Below, piece by piece: positions 30,376-39,283 of a stretch of 64,000 nt of DNA. The notes below the pieces were generated by a model, which saw only the letters and a list, made by a program, of their open reading frames with translations, ran no database searches and had not been told where the DNA came from. Origin of the DNA: Amphritea atlantica (GTDB lineage: Bacteria > Pseudomonadota > Gammaproteobacteria > Pseudomonadales > Balneatricaceae); the NCBI RefSeq assembly GCF_018860855.1, contig NZ_JAHKQE010000023.1:1-64000 (forward strand), given 5' to 3'. A program made the translations under genes and the position numbers. The stretch's first letter is position 1; each line of letters begins with the position of its first letter.

Positions 30376-31337
30376 AAACTCAACCTCATGTAGAAATCAG
30401 CTCTATTGTAATAAGAGACGCCCCTAGGATGTGGAGCCAACCTAAAGCCCATATGACGATAAAGCTGTAATGCTCTATCAAGCTTACTCGAGGTTTCCAG
30501 AAACACCTCTGCGGCACCGAGTTCTCGCGCCTTATCTAGCGCAGCCATCAATAACCGCCGGCCTACACCCACGCCTTGCCAAGCATCATCCACACCCATT
30601 TTAGAAATTTCATACCGACCGTCACTGTGCCGAGCCAGTGCAACGCAGCCAACCACCTGATTATCCAATTGATGGCGGGCAAACCAGATATAGCCACCCC
30701 GAGCGAGGTAATAGCCTTCAGGATTATCCAAAGCCTCACTGTCCCTCGGGGTCAGCTCAGCGTCAAAATAGTGCGTCAGCCAAGCCAAGTTGAGCCGTTT
30801 GAATGCCTCGCGACAGCCCTCATCCCAGCCCGTAATAACCACCTCTTCACTCTCATGACGTCGTGTTAACTGTTGCAACACCGGCGCATAGAAACCCTGT
30901 TCAGTGAGCAAGGCTTCAAACTCAGCCAGCGAATCCAGCAACGGGTGTTGTTGCGCCTCGATCAAACCATCAAGATGGGTTTCAATCGCCTGCCAAACCG
31001 GTGCGATCTGCTCCAATAACGTTTTGCTCTGTGCGGTTAATGCCAGCAGTTGCCGTCGTTCATCATTCGGATCCGCGGTTTTACTCAGCCAACCTTCCTG
31101 CTGCATCTTACGAGCAAGTTTACTGATCGCCGGATGACTCACCGCCAGCTTATCTGCCGCTTCGGTCACCGTCATCTCTCCCCGCTGATGTAGCATATTA
31201 AACAACGGAAAAAAACTCGGGTTAAGATTAATCCCCTGACTCTGGTAGAGCCGAATAACATCCTGAACTAACCTATCCGACAACCGTTTCAACCGACTGC
31301 CAAGCGACAACGAGCCAAAACTTTTCATGTAATCCAT
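30372..31337 (-). CDS. MarR family regulator fused to a GNAT acetyltransferase
   Basis: Two-domain protein of about 321 residues. Residues 1-145 are a MarR winged helix (FFPLFNMLHQRGEMTVTEAA, KLAVSHPAISKLARKM, DERRQLLALT); 150-321 form a GNAT fold with the acetyl-CoA loop VDDAWQGVGVGRRLL and ALQLYRHMGF near the end. Such MarR-GNAT fusions are known as combined regulator-enzymes. It overlaps azlC by 4 bases and heads the operon, so it probably senses and controls the export of amino-acid-like compounds. The start at 31337 is preferred to 31379 by position of AGGTGAT; ATG at 31328 is possible. Confidence 0.9.
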   Translation of the reverse strand: MDYMKSFGSLSLGSRLKRLSDRLVQDVIRLYQSQGINLNPSFFPLFNMLHQRGEMTVTEAADKLAVSHPAISKLARKMQQEGWLSKTADPNDERRQLLALTAQSKTLLEQIAPVWQAIETHLDGLIEAQQHPLLDSLAEFEALLTEQGFYAPVLQQLTRRHESEEVVITGWDEGCREAFKRLNLAWLTHYFDAELTPRDSEALDNPEGYYLARGGYIWFARHQLDNQVVGCVALARHSDGRYEISKMGVDDAWQGVGVGRRLLMAALDKARELGAAEVFLETSSKLDRALQLYRHMGFRLAPHPRGVSYYNRADFYMRLSL

Positions 31338-31412
31338 ATCACCTAATACCCAAACAATCAGCACAACAGCAGCCAACAAAACTAATTACGTAACTGGTTA
31401 CGGACAATATAA

Positions 31413-31440
31413 TAAAAAGGAGGATATGCAAACCCTCCTG
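31413..31440 (-). terminator. Terminator downstream of the 42-codon gene
   Basis: AGGAGG/CCTCCT stem with a ten-base loop, followed on the minus strand by five T. It closes the small ORF at 31502-31630. Confidence 0.75.
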
Positions 31441-31501
31441 TTGATTTCAATCGTCGGCAGAAATCAGTACTGGCCAGCCGAGCAGGGCTCGCCTGAAACA
31501 A

Positions 31502-31630
31502 CTAAGACAGCAACAGGATAACCTGTACCAGCATCGGTGAAATACCGACCACCAAACCTGCCACCACCATTAAAACAGTAGCGGTAATACCGAACATCTC
31601 AACATTTTGCTCTTGTTCTTGATGTGCCAT
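31502..31630 (-). CDS. 42-residue single-span membrane protein
   Basis: Reading the minus strand from ATG at 31630 gives 42 residues to a TAG at 31502-31504. The layout is a Gln/Glu-rich polar start (MAHQEQEQNVEMFG) and one long hydrophobic stretch from about residue 14 to the end. GGAG lies nine bases before the ATG, and a terminator follows, so it looks like a complete small gene. I recognise no family. It lies upstream of the MarR-GNAT gene on the same strand, but with its own terminator between them. Confidence rests on the ribosome binding site, membrane pattern and terminator together. Confidence 0.65.
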   Translation of the reverse strand: MAHQEQEQNVEMFGITATVLMVVAGLVVGISPMLVQVILLLS

Positions 31631-32077
31631 GAGTCATTCTCCAAGTATTTTTTGTGCGTTACTTTCTATATAGCATAAACAAGGCCAAAACAAACAAAAC
31701 TAATATTTTCAATAGGTTATAAAAACAATAGTATTCGAGAGGACAATTTACATCAGTGAGCCATGCCGTTAATGACAGTGCGCTTTGTCACTTATGACAC
31801 CCGAAGCGAAAGACCTCAGCTTCAGATAATTAAGACTTGATCAGGCTATAGACAGTCACTGAACTTGAAGAGAACGGAGAACAACGATGGATAAAAAGAC
31901 AAACGCTAAACGTCTAATCTAAAGCCAAGCATTAGCCTATTAGACACAACACAACTGACGCACCGATGAACAGGATTTAAATAATAAGATGGCCGCCCAT
32001 CATTAGTATGGACGGCCATTAAAGAGGTTGCTGATCGGCTACCGGCCTATCTACGATCAGCAGCCATGAGCAGAGGT
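31631..32077. other. Intergenic region with two perfect or near-perfect hairpins
   Basis: No clear gene. Inverted repeats are ATGGCCGCCCAT with ATGGACGGCCAT (31989-32019) and TGCTGATCG/CGATCAGCA (32029-32062, perfect 9-bp arms); one or both probably terminate the 78-residue gene read on the minus strand. A plus-strand ATG at 31887 preceded by GGAG opens an 11-codon ORF only. Confidence 0.55.
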
Positions 32078-32314
32078 TTAAATATGATGTTCGGCGATAA
32101 AGCCTTGCAGTGAATCATAGCTCCAGTCGCTGCCATCGGGATGTTTGTGCTCATGTTCATTGAGCTTTTCCATCATCTGCTTGACATTATCACCCTTTTT
32201 ACGCAGTCCCTGAACAAAATGCACGGCCTCATCAACCCGCTGTTGCAGTGCAGGATCAACACCCTCTACCTGTTCACCTTTCTTGCGAATACTCACTTTA
32301 ATGCCTGATTTCAT
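32078..32314 (-). CDS. Small charged cytoplasmic protein, unknown
   Basis: 78 residues starting MKSGIKVSIRKKGEQVEGVD at 32314, where GGAG lies nine bases upstream; the longer GTG start at 32332 would overlap that site. Lys/Glu/His rich, with no membrane segment or signal. Predicted helix in the middle (VDEAVHFVQGLRKKGDNV) and a His-rich stretch (EHEHKHPDGSDWSYDSLQ). I do not recognise a family. Followed by two hairpins. Divergent from the ChaN-like gene. Confidence 0.65.
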   Translation of the reverse strand: MKSGIKVSIRKKGEQVEGVDPALQQRVDEAVHFVQGLRKKGDNVKQMMEKLNEHEHKHPDGSDWSYDSLQGFIAEHHI

Positions 32315-32391
32315 GCTATGTTTCTCCTTCACACTGTACTTTTCTATAACGTTACCCCAGCACTAAGCAGCTGAAAAGGGGACAGATCAAA

Positions 32392-33369
32392 ATGTATCTA
32401 AAACAACGCATTAAAAAGCAAATAATGTCACTTTCGCTGATCGGTTCAGCACTGCTAACCACCGGTTGCCTGCATAACACTCAACCTTCCACAACAGCAG
32501 AGTCAACGCCTGTACCCATGGCAAGCCACCCGCTCAATGGCAAAATCGTATCGATAGCTACTGGCCAGCCACTTAGCTATACGCAAATGCTGAAACAATT
32601 AAAAACCAGTCGTTTTATCTTATTGGGCGAGAAGCATGATAATCCAGAGCACCATCTACGAGAGCTGCAACTACTCAAGGGCTTACAAAACGGCAGACAT
32701 ACTCGCTTAGTGTTAGAGATGCTCGATGAAAAGCAGGCAGAGCAGATTGATTTGCTATCGCCTAAAAGCAGCGAAGCTCAGATACAAAAAAAGCTCAATT
32801 GGAATGATAGCAGTTGGCCTTGGCAGGACTATGGTCCGCTGATCAGCGCGGCACTCGAAGATCAAAATCAACTCAAGGCCGGCAACCTAAGCAAGCCGGT
32901 TGTTATGCAGATTTACCAGAACGATATGCCAGACCAAGCACGCCTAACAACCGTCAAGGCAATACCAGAGACAATCAAGGCAACGATGCAACAACAGGTT
33001 TATGACAGCCACTGTCAAATGATCCCTTTGGATCAGATGGGGCCCATGACACAGATTCAGCTCAGCCGAGATGCCAGCATGGCCTATGCGTTAAGCGATA
33101 ATCTTGGGGATAATATGCAAGCGATGCTGGTGTCAGGCACCTTCCATGCCCGCAAAGACACGGGCGTCCCTTTGCATCTGCAACAACGAACCTCAGAGCC
33201 TTTCGTTACAATCTTACTGACTGAAACCGATGCCGCCGTCCTCAGTATTGATGAGGCGATTGCCCCCTACTCGGAAATGGCCGATTACATCTGGTTTACT
33301 AGCCGGTCAGCCGAAAAAGACTACTGCGCATCGCTACGTCAGCAGTCTCATCAGCAAAGCGATAACTAG
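32392..33369 (+). CDS. ChaN family lipoprotein
   Basis: Outer-membrane type lipoprotein of 325 residues. Signal peptide with lipobox LLTTGC (Cys about residue 26). The ChaN domain is marked by FILLGEKHDNPEHHLRELQL and LVLEMLDEKQAEQ near the N-terminus and VSGTFHARKDTGVPLHL near the end. Campylobacter ChaN binds stacked haems and the family is linked to iron uptake; substrate here is inferred. AAAGGGG before the ATG; an internal ATG at 32425 would give a shorter signal peptide. Converges with the parvulin gene. Confidence 0.85.
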   Translation: MYLKQRIKKQIMSLSLIGSALLTTGCLHNTQPSTTAESTPVPMASHPLNGKIVSIATGQPLSYTQMLKQLKTSRFILLGEKHDNPEHHLRELQLLKGLQNGRHTRLVLEMLDEKQAEQIDLLSPKSSEAQIQKKLNWNDSSWPWQDYGPLISAALEDQNQLKAGNLSKPVVMQIYQNDMPDQARLTTVKAIPETIKATMQQQVYDSHCQMIPLDQMGPMTQIQLSRDASMAYALSDNLGDNMQAMLVSGTFHARKDTGVPLHLQQRTSEPFVTILLTETDAAVLSIDEAIAPYSEMADYIWFTSRSAEKDYCASLRQQSHQQSDN

Positions 33370-33372
33370 CGA

Positions 33373-33654
33373 TTAGTCTTCGCGGCTGGTCACTTCTAAC
33401 AAGTGGTAACCAAACTGAGTTTTAACCGGTCCTTGAACTTCACCCACGGGTGCAGAGAAAACCACTTTATCAAACTCAGGTACCATTTGGCCTGGACCAA
33501 AGCTGCCCAGTTCGCCACCCTGTGCGCCAGATGGGCAGCTAGAGTGCTGTTTTGCAAGTTCAGCAAACTCAGCACCTGCTTCAATTTGTGATTTAAGATC
33601 AGCGCACTGAACTTCATTACTTACCAAAATATGACGGGCCGATGCACGTGCCAT
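33373..33654 (-). CDS. ppiC: Parvulin-type peptidyl-prolyl isomerase PpiC
   Basis: Minimal cytoplasmic rotamase of 93 residues, the same length as E. coli PpiC. The family blocks are [37 protein letters not shown] and [16 protein letters not shown] lies seven bases before the ATG. Single gene. Confidence 0.95.
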   Translation of the reverse strand: MARASARHILVSNEVQCADLKSQIEAGAEFAELAKQHSSCPSGAQGGELGSFGPGQMVPEFDKVVFSAPVGEVQGPVKTQFGYHLLEVTSRED

Positions 33655-33765
33655 AAAAAAATCCTATCTCTATGTTAATTGTGCCGACAGGATCCCTTTT
33701 TTCGTTAGTCACTGCAACCCCAGAGATAAGATTGACGTTATAACGATTACTGATATGCTTAGCCG

Positions 33766-34692
33766 ATGGAACTCTCTCGCATTAATCTTAATCTGCTCAT
33801 CTCTCTGTATTACCTGCTGCAGCTCAAAAGTGTCACGGCGGCCGCTGGCGCACAGCATATTACCCAACCAGCGATGAGCCGCAACCTCAGCCAATTAAGA
33901 GAGATATTTCAAGATAAACTAATGGTGCGGGTAGGCAATAGCATGCAGCTTACCCCCAGAGGAGAACAACTCTGGACCCAGCTACCGGATGCGCTCAATC
34001 ACCTTGAAAGCCTCTTGATTCCCAGTCAGTTTGAACCTGCCGGTTATCATGGTGAATTTAATATCGCCACCACCGATTTTATCACCCACGATCTGATGCC
34101 CCCGTTACTGGCTAAGTTACAGCAGGACGCCCCTGGCATCAGTCTGCATTTTCATCTCTGGCATCCTGGTATGATGGAAGCACTGCGTCAAGGGCGTCTC
34201 GACTTGGCCGCCTGTATTCTGGACACCGTCCCCGATGATATCTATGGCAAACAGCTCGGCAGTGGTGGTTATAGCTGCGTGATCAATGGCAACCACCCAT
34301 TGGCCAACCAACAGATATCACTAAACAATTACACCAAAGCCGACCATATTGGCATCAGTGCGGGCGGTGATAAAATCCGCGCGGTAGATGAGGCTCTGAG
34401 CCAGCTAAATCGACAACGGACGATGAAACTCACCGTCCCTTTTATTCATTCAGCGATGGCCATCACCCGTCAGGCTAACTACGTCCTAACACTGCCCACC
34501 CATATCGCCTTACGGCTTGGCCCTGAATACGGTTTGCTCACTCAACCACTGCCACCACAGATTAAGATTCCAACCAGCCATTACTACCTTATCTGGCATC
34601 AACGGCTGCACGGTGATCCAGCGCATCGCTATCTACGCGAGCGGATGCAGGACAGCCTGAGCAATCAAAATAAACCACCTGCTTCGCCTTAA
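33766..34692 (+). CDS. LysR family transcriptional regulator
   Basis: 308 residues. Winged helix about 1-62 (LNLLISLYYLLQLKSVTAAA, QPAMSRNLSQLREIFQDKLMVR), then the effector domain. The C-terminal YLIWHQRLHGDPAHRYLRE matches the NodD/SyrM/LeuO-like subgroup. It precedes a LysE-type exporter on the same strand with a 93-base gap, so regulation of that exporter is possible. No ligand can be named. Confidence 0.9.
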   Translation: MELSRINLNLLISLYYLLQLKSVTAAAGAQHITQPAMSRNLSQLREIFQDKLMVRVGNSMQLTPRGEQLWTQLPDALNHLESLLIPSQFEPAGYHGEFNIATTDFITHDLMPPLLAKLQQDAPGISLHFHLWHPGMMEALRQGRLDLAACILDTVPDDIYGKQLGSGGYSCVINGNHPLANQQISLNNYTKADHIGISAGGDKIRAVDEALSQLNRQRTMKLTVPFIHSAMAITRQANYVLTLPTHIALRLGPEYGLLTQPLPPQIKIPTSHYYLIWHQRLHGDPAHRYLRERMQDSLSNQNKPPASP

Positions 34693-34785
34693 ACAAGGTC
34701 ATACCAAAAACTGATAACCTTTATCGATATTCAGCATTCGCCGCCATCCCTATCGGAGCATACAATCCCTGCCGTTCACTAAGGG

Positions 34786-35394
34786 ATGATAGTTACAATG
34801 ACTGAATGGCTAATTTTTGCCGGCATCATGCTACTCGGCGCGATGTTACCGGGCGCAAACACGGCAATTATTTTACGCAACACACTGCAAGGCTCGCTGG
34901 CCACCGGTTTTATCACGGCGGCGGGATTAGCGACGGCACTGGCGCTCCACGTACTGCTATCGGTTATCGGCCTCGCAGCCCTGATTGAACAGACCCCGAT
35001 GCTCTACAGCGCAATACGCTGGCTAGGTAGCGCCTACCTGATCTATCTAGGGATCGTCTATATCGCCACCCGCTCCAGCGATGATGCCGAAGAGGATCAA
35101 GGCAGTCACCGCCATCCGTTTATCGCCGGAATGATGGTTAGCCTGTTCAACCCAAAGATCTTGATTATGTTCGTGGCGATTTTCAGTCACGTGGTCGCCG
35201 AAGTCTCCAACCTATGGATGCAGGTGCTGTATTGTGCAACACCGGTATTGGTGGAGTTCTCTTGGCTGAGCATTCTCATTCTGCTGCTCACTCGGCCAGC
35301 GGTGCAGGCAACCCTTAAACGGGTGCGGACATCGATCGAACGGGTTATCGGCGGCGGCTTAATTCTGTTAGGGATAAAACTGGGGTTAGGTTAA
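34786..35394 (+). CDS. LysE/RhtB family amino acid exporter
   Basis: About 200 residues with six hydrophobic segments. Typical family start ILLGAMLPGANTAIILRN-like, then GFITAAGLATALALHVLLS and the middle GMMVSLFNPKILIMFVAIF. Family members export amino acids such as lysine, threonine and homoserine. ATG at 34798 is an alternative start. The stop codon lies inside a terminator hairpin. Confidence 0.9.
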   Translation: MIVTMTEWLIFAGIMLLGAMLPGANTAIILRNTLQGSLATGFITAAGLATALALHVLLSVIGLAALIEQTPMLYSAIRWLGSAYLIYLGIVYIATRSSDDAEEDQGSHRHPFIAGMMVSLFNPKILIMFVAIFSHVVAEVSNLWMQVLYCATPVLVEFSWLSILILLLTRPAVQATLKRVRTSIERVIGGGLILLGIKLGLG

Positions 35395-35403
35395 CCCCAG
35401 TTT
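35377..35403. terminator. Bidirectional terminator overlapping the lysE-type stop
   Basis: AAACTGGGGTTA/TAACCCCAGTTT, a perfect 12-bp stem with a GGT loop. The TAA of the plus-strand gene is part of the right arm; it also stops the converging NosR-like gene. Confidence 0.85.
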
Positions 35404-35426
35404 ATAGCGAGGAACTGGGGCCCAGG

Positions 35427-37541
35427 TTAAAGCTGCTGCACCACAATACTATTGTCTGCCGCGGCGGCCTTTTGCCGCTGCTTATTCTGCGATAGCTCGA
35501 TAGCACACTGATCTGGGTTATTAAGAATCACGATACACTCCATACATTGCACGCACTCATCATAATCGATACTGCCATCGCGGTTGATTGAATCGATTTC
35601 ACAACGCACTCGACATAGCTGACAGGGACTGCCGCATTCAGCCCGACGGCTCAACCAGCGGAACAAGCTAAACTTACCTAACACCGCCAGCCCAGCCCCC
35701 AAAGGACAGAGATAACGGCAGAAGAACTTATGAATCACCATCCCCACGCCTAACAGCAGTAGCGCATAGATAACAAAGGGCCAGCTACGAACAAACACCA
35801 ATGTCACCGCCGTTTTAAAAGGTTCAAGTTCGGCCAAGCGTTCCGCTAAGGTGACTGAATAAAATGCGCTACCCACGAGGATAAGCAACAAGAGGTATTT
35901 GAGTTTCTGCAGTCGATGATGCAGCTTAGGCGGGATTTTTACCTGTTTCAGTTTTAGCCAACCACCGAGTTTAGCGGCAATTTCCTGCAACACACCAAAC
36001 GGACAGAGCCAGCCACAGAAGACTCCTCTACCCCACAGAAACAGTGAGATAAACACATAGGTCCACAGCACAAACAGCACCGGATCGAGCAAAAATACTT
36101 CGATATCAAAGCCTTTCATCAGCTGCAGCAGCAATGTATAGATATTCACCACCGAGAGCTGCCCTTGAGCATAAAAGCCGATAAAGAACAGGGTAAACAA
36201 CATCACGCCCCAGCGCAGCCGATGAAACAACCGCCGATGAGATGACAACCGGTGCTGCCAGATAAATGCAGCGCTCACCACCAGCAAGGTCAATACTAGC
36301 CCGGTAATCTGCAACCAGCGATCCAACCATAAACGTTGCCACAGCGGCAGCGGTTTCACATCAACGACCTCTTGTATATCAAATAGCTCGGCGGGCAGTT
36401 GGTAGCTATCGCTCAATTCGGCCTGATCGCGGATCAGGTGGTTACGGGCTAAGTCGAAATCCAATTTCAAGCTCATCGCCTGTGAGGGATCAAAACCGGA
36501 TTGGGCCTTGATTCGGAACACCCCTAGCTGAGTAATCGGCGGGGCATCTGACGGCATCTGAGGCGTGCTGTTATCGAAGAAATCTAGATCCCGTATATCG
36601 ACCGGCAAACCGTTCTGTGACATACCCAATCGACTAGGCACCGTTCCCCGTCGAAATTCAGGCTCGAGAAAACCATAATGCCCGACAGAAGCAACCAACA
36701 AGGCATGCTCTCCCGGCCTCAATACCGCTTTTAAACGGGCATAATCCTGCTCACCAAGCAAATTTTTACCGGTGACGGGGGTATTCAGATAGGCATAGTA
36801 ATATTGTCCCGGCAGATCGGACTGTTCTAACGCTTGCTGTAACTCGGGATCAGCATAGTCTTGGAGGTCTAGAGGAAACTCAGTTTGCAACCTCTCTCGC
36901 GAAATAGTCCAGCGGCGCAATAAACCCTGTTGTTCTAACGATTGCCAGTTATAGGGCTGATAAACATCATCTCGCACCGTCACCGAGGGCGGGCGTGCAA
37001 ACCCTTCAAGATAGGCCCGCGCCACCTGAAGGGCCGCCGACAACACGGTATCATTCATCACCAGCACCGACACCGTCGCTTTGGTCACACCATCGATATA
37101 CACCGTGCTAGAACCACTTTGATCTTGGCCACTGTGACGGCTATCAACAATCACCCGTTTATCGACGGTTATTCCCTCATACTGCCGGAGAAACTCAAGC
37201 ATCGGCTGCTCACCCAAGCCATGCAAGAAGATCGGCTCATGATGGCTCAACACCGACAATTTAACCAATTTTCCCGAGGCATCTAGACTAATCAACAGAT
37301 TAATCCGCTCACCCGAAAACCCCGGCAGGTCAGTCAAATCGTTAGTTTCAAACACATAACCCAGCAACTCATCTAACTGATAAACCGGAATCACTTTTGG
37401 ATTTACTAGTGGCTCACCTATTCGGGTCAGCTTGGGGAAAATAGTCCGAATCTCCGCCTCGGTGATGTCAGCAAAGCTAACGACGCTGATCAACATCAGA
37501 TACAGTAATGCGATAGTTCTTAATAGCGGGATAGACAACAT
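35427..37541 (-). CDS. NosR/NirI family flavo-iron-sulfur membrane protein
   Basis: 704 residues from ATG 37541 (GGAG eight bases upstream; the 37586 start lacks one). Order: signal peptide (about 1-25), periplasmic FMN-binding domain, a second periplasmic part, then six membrane helices (about 405-640) including CGWLCPFG and CRYLCPLGA, and a cytoplasmic ferredoxin-like tail with CQLCRVRCEID and CVQCMECIVI. NosR passes electrons to nitrous oxide reductase. The flavinylation motif reads DGVTKATVS, with Lys where Gly is usual. No nosZ or other denitrification gene is in the window. A LysR gene lies upstream on the same strand. Confidence 0.88.
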   Translation of the reverse strand: MLSIPLLRTIALLYLMLISVVSFADITEAEIRTIFPKLTRIGEPLVNPKVIPVYQLDELLGYVFETNDLTDLPGFSGERINLLISLDASGKLVKLSVLSHHEPIFLHGLGEQPMLEFLRQYEGITVDKRVIVDSRHSGQDQSGSSTVYIDGVTKATVSVLVMNDTVLSAALQVARAYLEGFARPPSVTVRDDVYQPYNWQSLEQQGLLRRWTISRERLQTEFPLDLQDYADPELQQALEQSDLPGQYYYAYLNTPVTGKNLLGEQDYARLKAVLRPGEHALLVASVGHYGFLEPEFRRGTVPSRLGMSQNGLPVDIRDLDFFDNSTPQMPSDAPPITQLGVFRIKAQSGFDPSQAMSLKLDFDLARNHLIRDQAELSDSYQLPAELFDIQEVVDVKPLPLWQRLWLDRWLQITGLVLTLLVVSAAFIWQHRLSSHRRLFHRLRWGVMLFTLFFIGFYAQGQLSVVNIYTLLLQLMKGFDIEVFLLDPVLFVLWTYVFISLFLWGRGVFCGWLCPFGVLQEIAAKLGGWLKLKQVKIPPKLHHRLQKLKYLLLLILVGSAFYSVTLAERLAELEPFKTAVTLVFVRSWPFVIYALLLLGVGMVIHKFFCRYLCPLGAGLAVLGKFSLFRWLSRRAECGSPCQLCRVRCEIDSINRDGSIDYDECVQCMECIVILNNPDQCAIELSQNKQRQKAAAADNSIVVQQL

Positions 37542-37639
37542 ACAGTGACTCCGATGGATAAGCTTAAATAATCCAACCGGAGACACTTTTCAGCCATTGT
37601 ACTTTGCGGCCAGTTAAGCGCTACTTTGGTTTAATATCC

Positions 37640-38563
37640 CTAAAGCACTTGCAGCACCCGCTGACGAACCCAGCGACACATCGGATCATGGTGGTAACGC
37701 TCATGCCAATAGAGAAAAAAGTTAATCGGCGATGTCATCAACTCAATAGGCACCTCCTTCAGCACGACATTTCGTCCTAGAGAGATCCGCTGAGCGATAA
37801 CTTCAGGCAGGATAAACAACAGATCAGAGGTGTCGCAAAAATCCGCTGCGGTCATAAAGTTAGATAACCGTAGCGCCAAATGCCGCTTATGCCCCAGTTC
37901 AGCTAATCGTTCATCGATATGCCCCGGCCCTTTACCCGTCATCGACACCAACCCATGGCTAGCAGAGAGATAACGTTCGAGTGTCAACCGACCTTTCGCC
38001 AATGGATTATCCGCCGACATCATACAAACGATTCCCGTCTGCGCGATAAGTAAGCGTCGATACTGCCCCTCACCCGCCGTAGGCTCCATCCCGGTGAGTG
38101 CGAAATGCACCTCACCGTTAGCTAACAACTCAAAATGGTTACGAGGCTCGGTTCTTACTTCAAGACGCATCTGCGGTGCTTCGCTACGCAAAACTTTCAA
38201 TAACGGGGCAACAAAGCAGACCACCTCAAGATCAAGACCATACACACGAACCACATCAACCGCATTCGCCGGATCAAACACCGGTTCGGCAATCAACTCC
38301 TTAACACCATGGGTTAACCGCTGTAAGCGAGGTAATAGATCGACTCCCCGTGCGCTCAAATCAAACCCTTTTGATGTTTTGACCAACAATGGATCATCAA
38401 AGGTTGTTCTCAATCGCTGCAAAGCCCGACTCACCGCCGGCTGACTCATACTTAACTGTTCCGAGGCATGGGTAACGTGCCGAGTCTCTAATAATGCCTG
38501 TAGGACCACTAACAGATTTAGGTCCACCGATCTCAAATTCACTTCACGCATAATAATCATCAC
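37640..38563 (-). CDS. LysR family transcriptional regulator
   Basis: 307 residues. Winged helix about 8-68 (VDLNLLVVLQALLETRHVTH, SQPAVSRALQRLRTTFDDPLL), effector domain ending FFLYWHERYHHDPMCRWVRQ. Several in-frame ATGs (38563, 38551) make the exact start unsure. It faces the flavodoxin gene at 38651 with under 100 bases between, so it probably controls the flavodoxin-b561-YceI operon; it could also affect the NosR-like gene downstream of it. Confidence 0.9.
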   Translation of the reverse strand: MMIIMREVNLRSVDLNLLVVLQALLETRHVTHASEQLSMSQPAVSRALQRLRTTFDDPLLVKTSKGFDLSARGVDLLPRLQRLTHGVKELIAEPVFDPANAVDVVRVYGLDLEVVCFVAPLLKVLRSEAPQMRLEVRTEPRNHFELLANGEVHFALTGMEPTAGEGQYRRLLIAQTGIVCMMSADNPLAKGRLTLERYLSASHGLVSMTGKGPGHIDERLAELGHKRHLALRLSNFMTAADFCDTSDLLFILPEVIAQRISLGRNVVLKEVPIELMTSPINFFLYWHERYHHDPMCRWVRQRVLQVL

Positions 38564-38650
38564 AACAATGCATTAGATGAATCCATTATGACCGATTATA
38601 TTAAGCCTCACCACCGGAAACATCCGGCACTTGAATTTAGGGAGAACAAT

Positions 38651-39235
38651 ATGTCAGACCAAGTAAAAGTAGCGGTCGCTTATCATAGCGGATATGGACA
38701 CACTGAAGTCTTAGCTAAAGCCGTCGCGACAGGCATTGAAAACGCTGGCGGCACCGCCACCACAATCTCTGTAACAGACCTTGAGGCGATCAACTGGGAT
38801 GCCCTAGCAGAAGCCGATGCGATTATTTTTGGTTCACCCACCTATATGGGATCGGTTAGCGGCCCCTTTAAATGCTTTATGGATGCCACCTCAAAGGTCT
38901 GGTATACACAGGGCTGGAAAGACAAACTAGCAGCAGGCTTCACTAACTCCAGTAGTTTTAGTGGTGACAAACTCAACACCATGGTGCAGATGTCCGTTTT
39001 TGCGGCACAGCACAGTATGCTCTGGGTAAGTTTGGGTGTTATGAACGGTAACAACAATAGCAAGGGTGACCCACAAAGCCTTAACCGAGTCGGTGGATAC
39101 CTTGGCGCGATGGCCACCAGCAATGCTGATGAAGGCCCTGATCTAGCACCACCACAGTGCGATAGAGATACCGCTCAAGCACTCGGTGCACGGGTCACAA
39201 CGGCGGCTAAACGCTGGAAGCTGTCAGCCGTATAA
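38651..39235 (+). CDS. Flavodoxin-family NAD(P)H:quinone oxidoreductase-like protein
   Basis: 194-residue FMN-binding flavodoxin fold of the WrbA-like group. KVAVAYHSGYGHTEVLAKAV holds the phosphate loop (SGYGHT), IIFGSPTYMGSVSGPFKCFMD the next FMN loop, and AGFTNSSSFSGDKLNTM the third. The start at 38651 has GGGAG seven bases before it; ATG 38588 would add a tail not found in the family. First gene of an operon with cytochrome b561 and YceI genes. Confidence 0.9.
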   Translation: MSDQVKVAVAYHSGYGHTEVLAKAVATGIENAGGTATTISVTDLEAINWDALAEADAIIFGSPTYMGSVSGPFKCFMDATSKVWYTQGWKDKLAAGFTNSSSFSGDKLNTMVQMSVFAAQHSMLWVSLGVMNGNNNSKGDPQSLNRVGGYLGAMATSNADEGPDLAPPQCDRDTAQALGARVTTAAKRWKLSAV

Positions 39236-39283
39236 CGATACAGCGGGCGGCGATTGTGCCGCCCAATTGCAGAGATCAACAAT

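Noticed and set aside
31887-31922. 11-codon ORF with a good ribosome binding site
   Set aside because: Too short to support, with no attenuator pattern or downstream gene on that strand.
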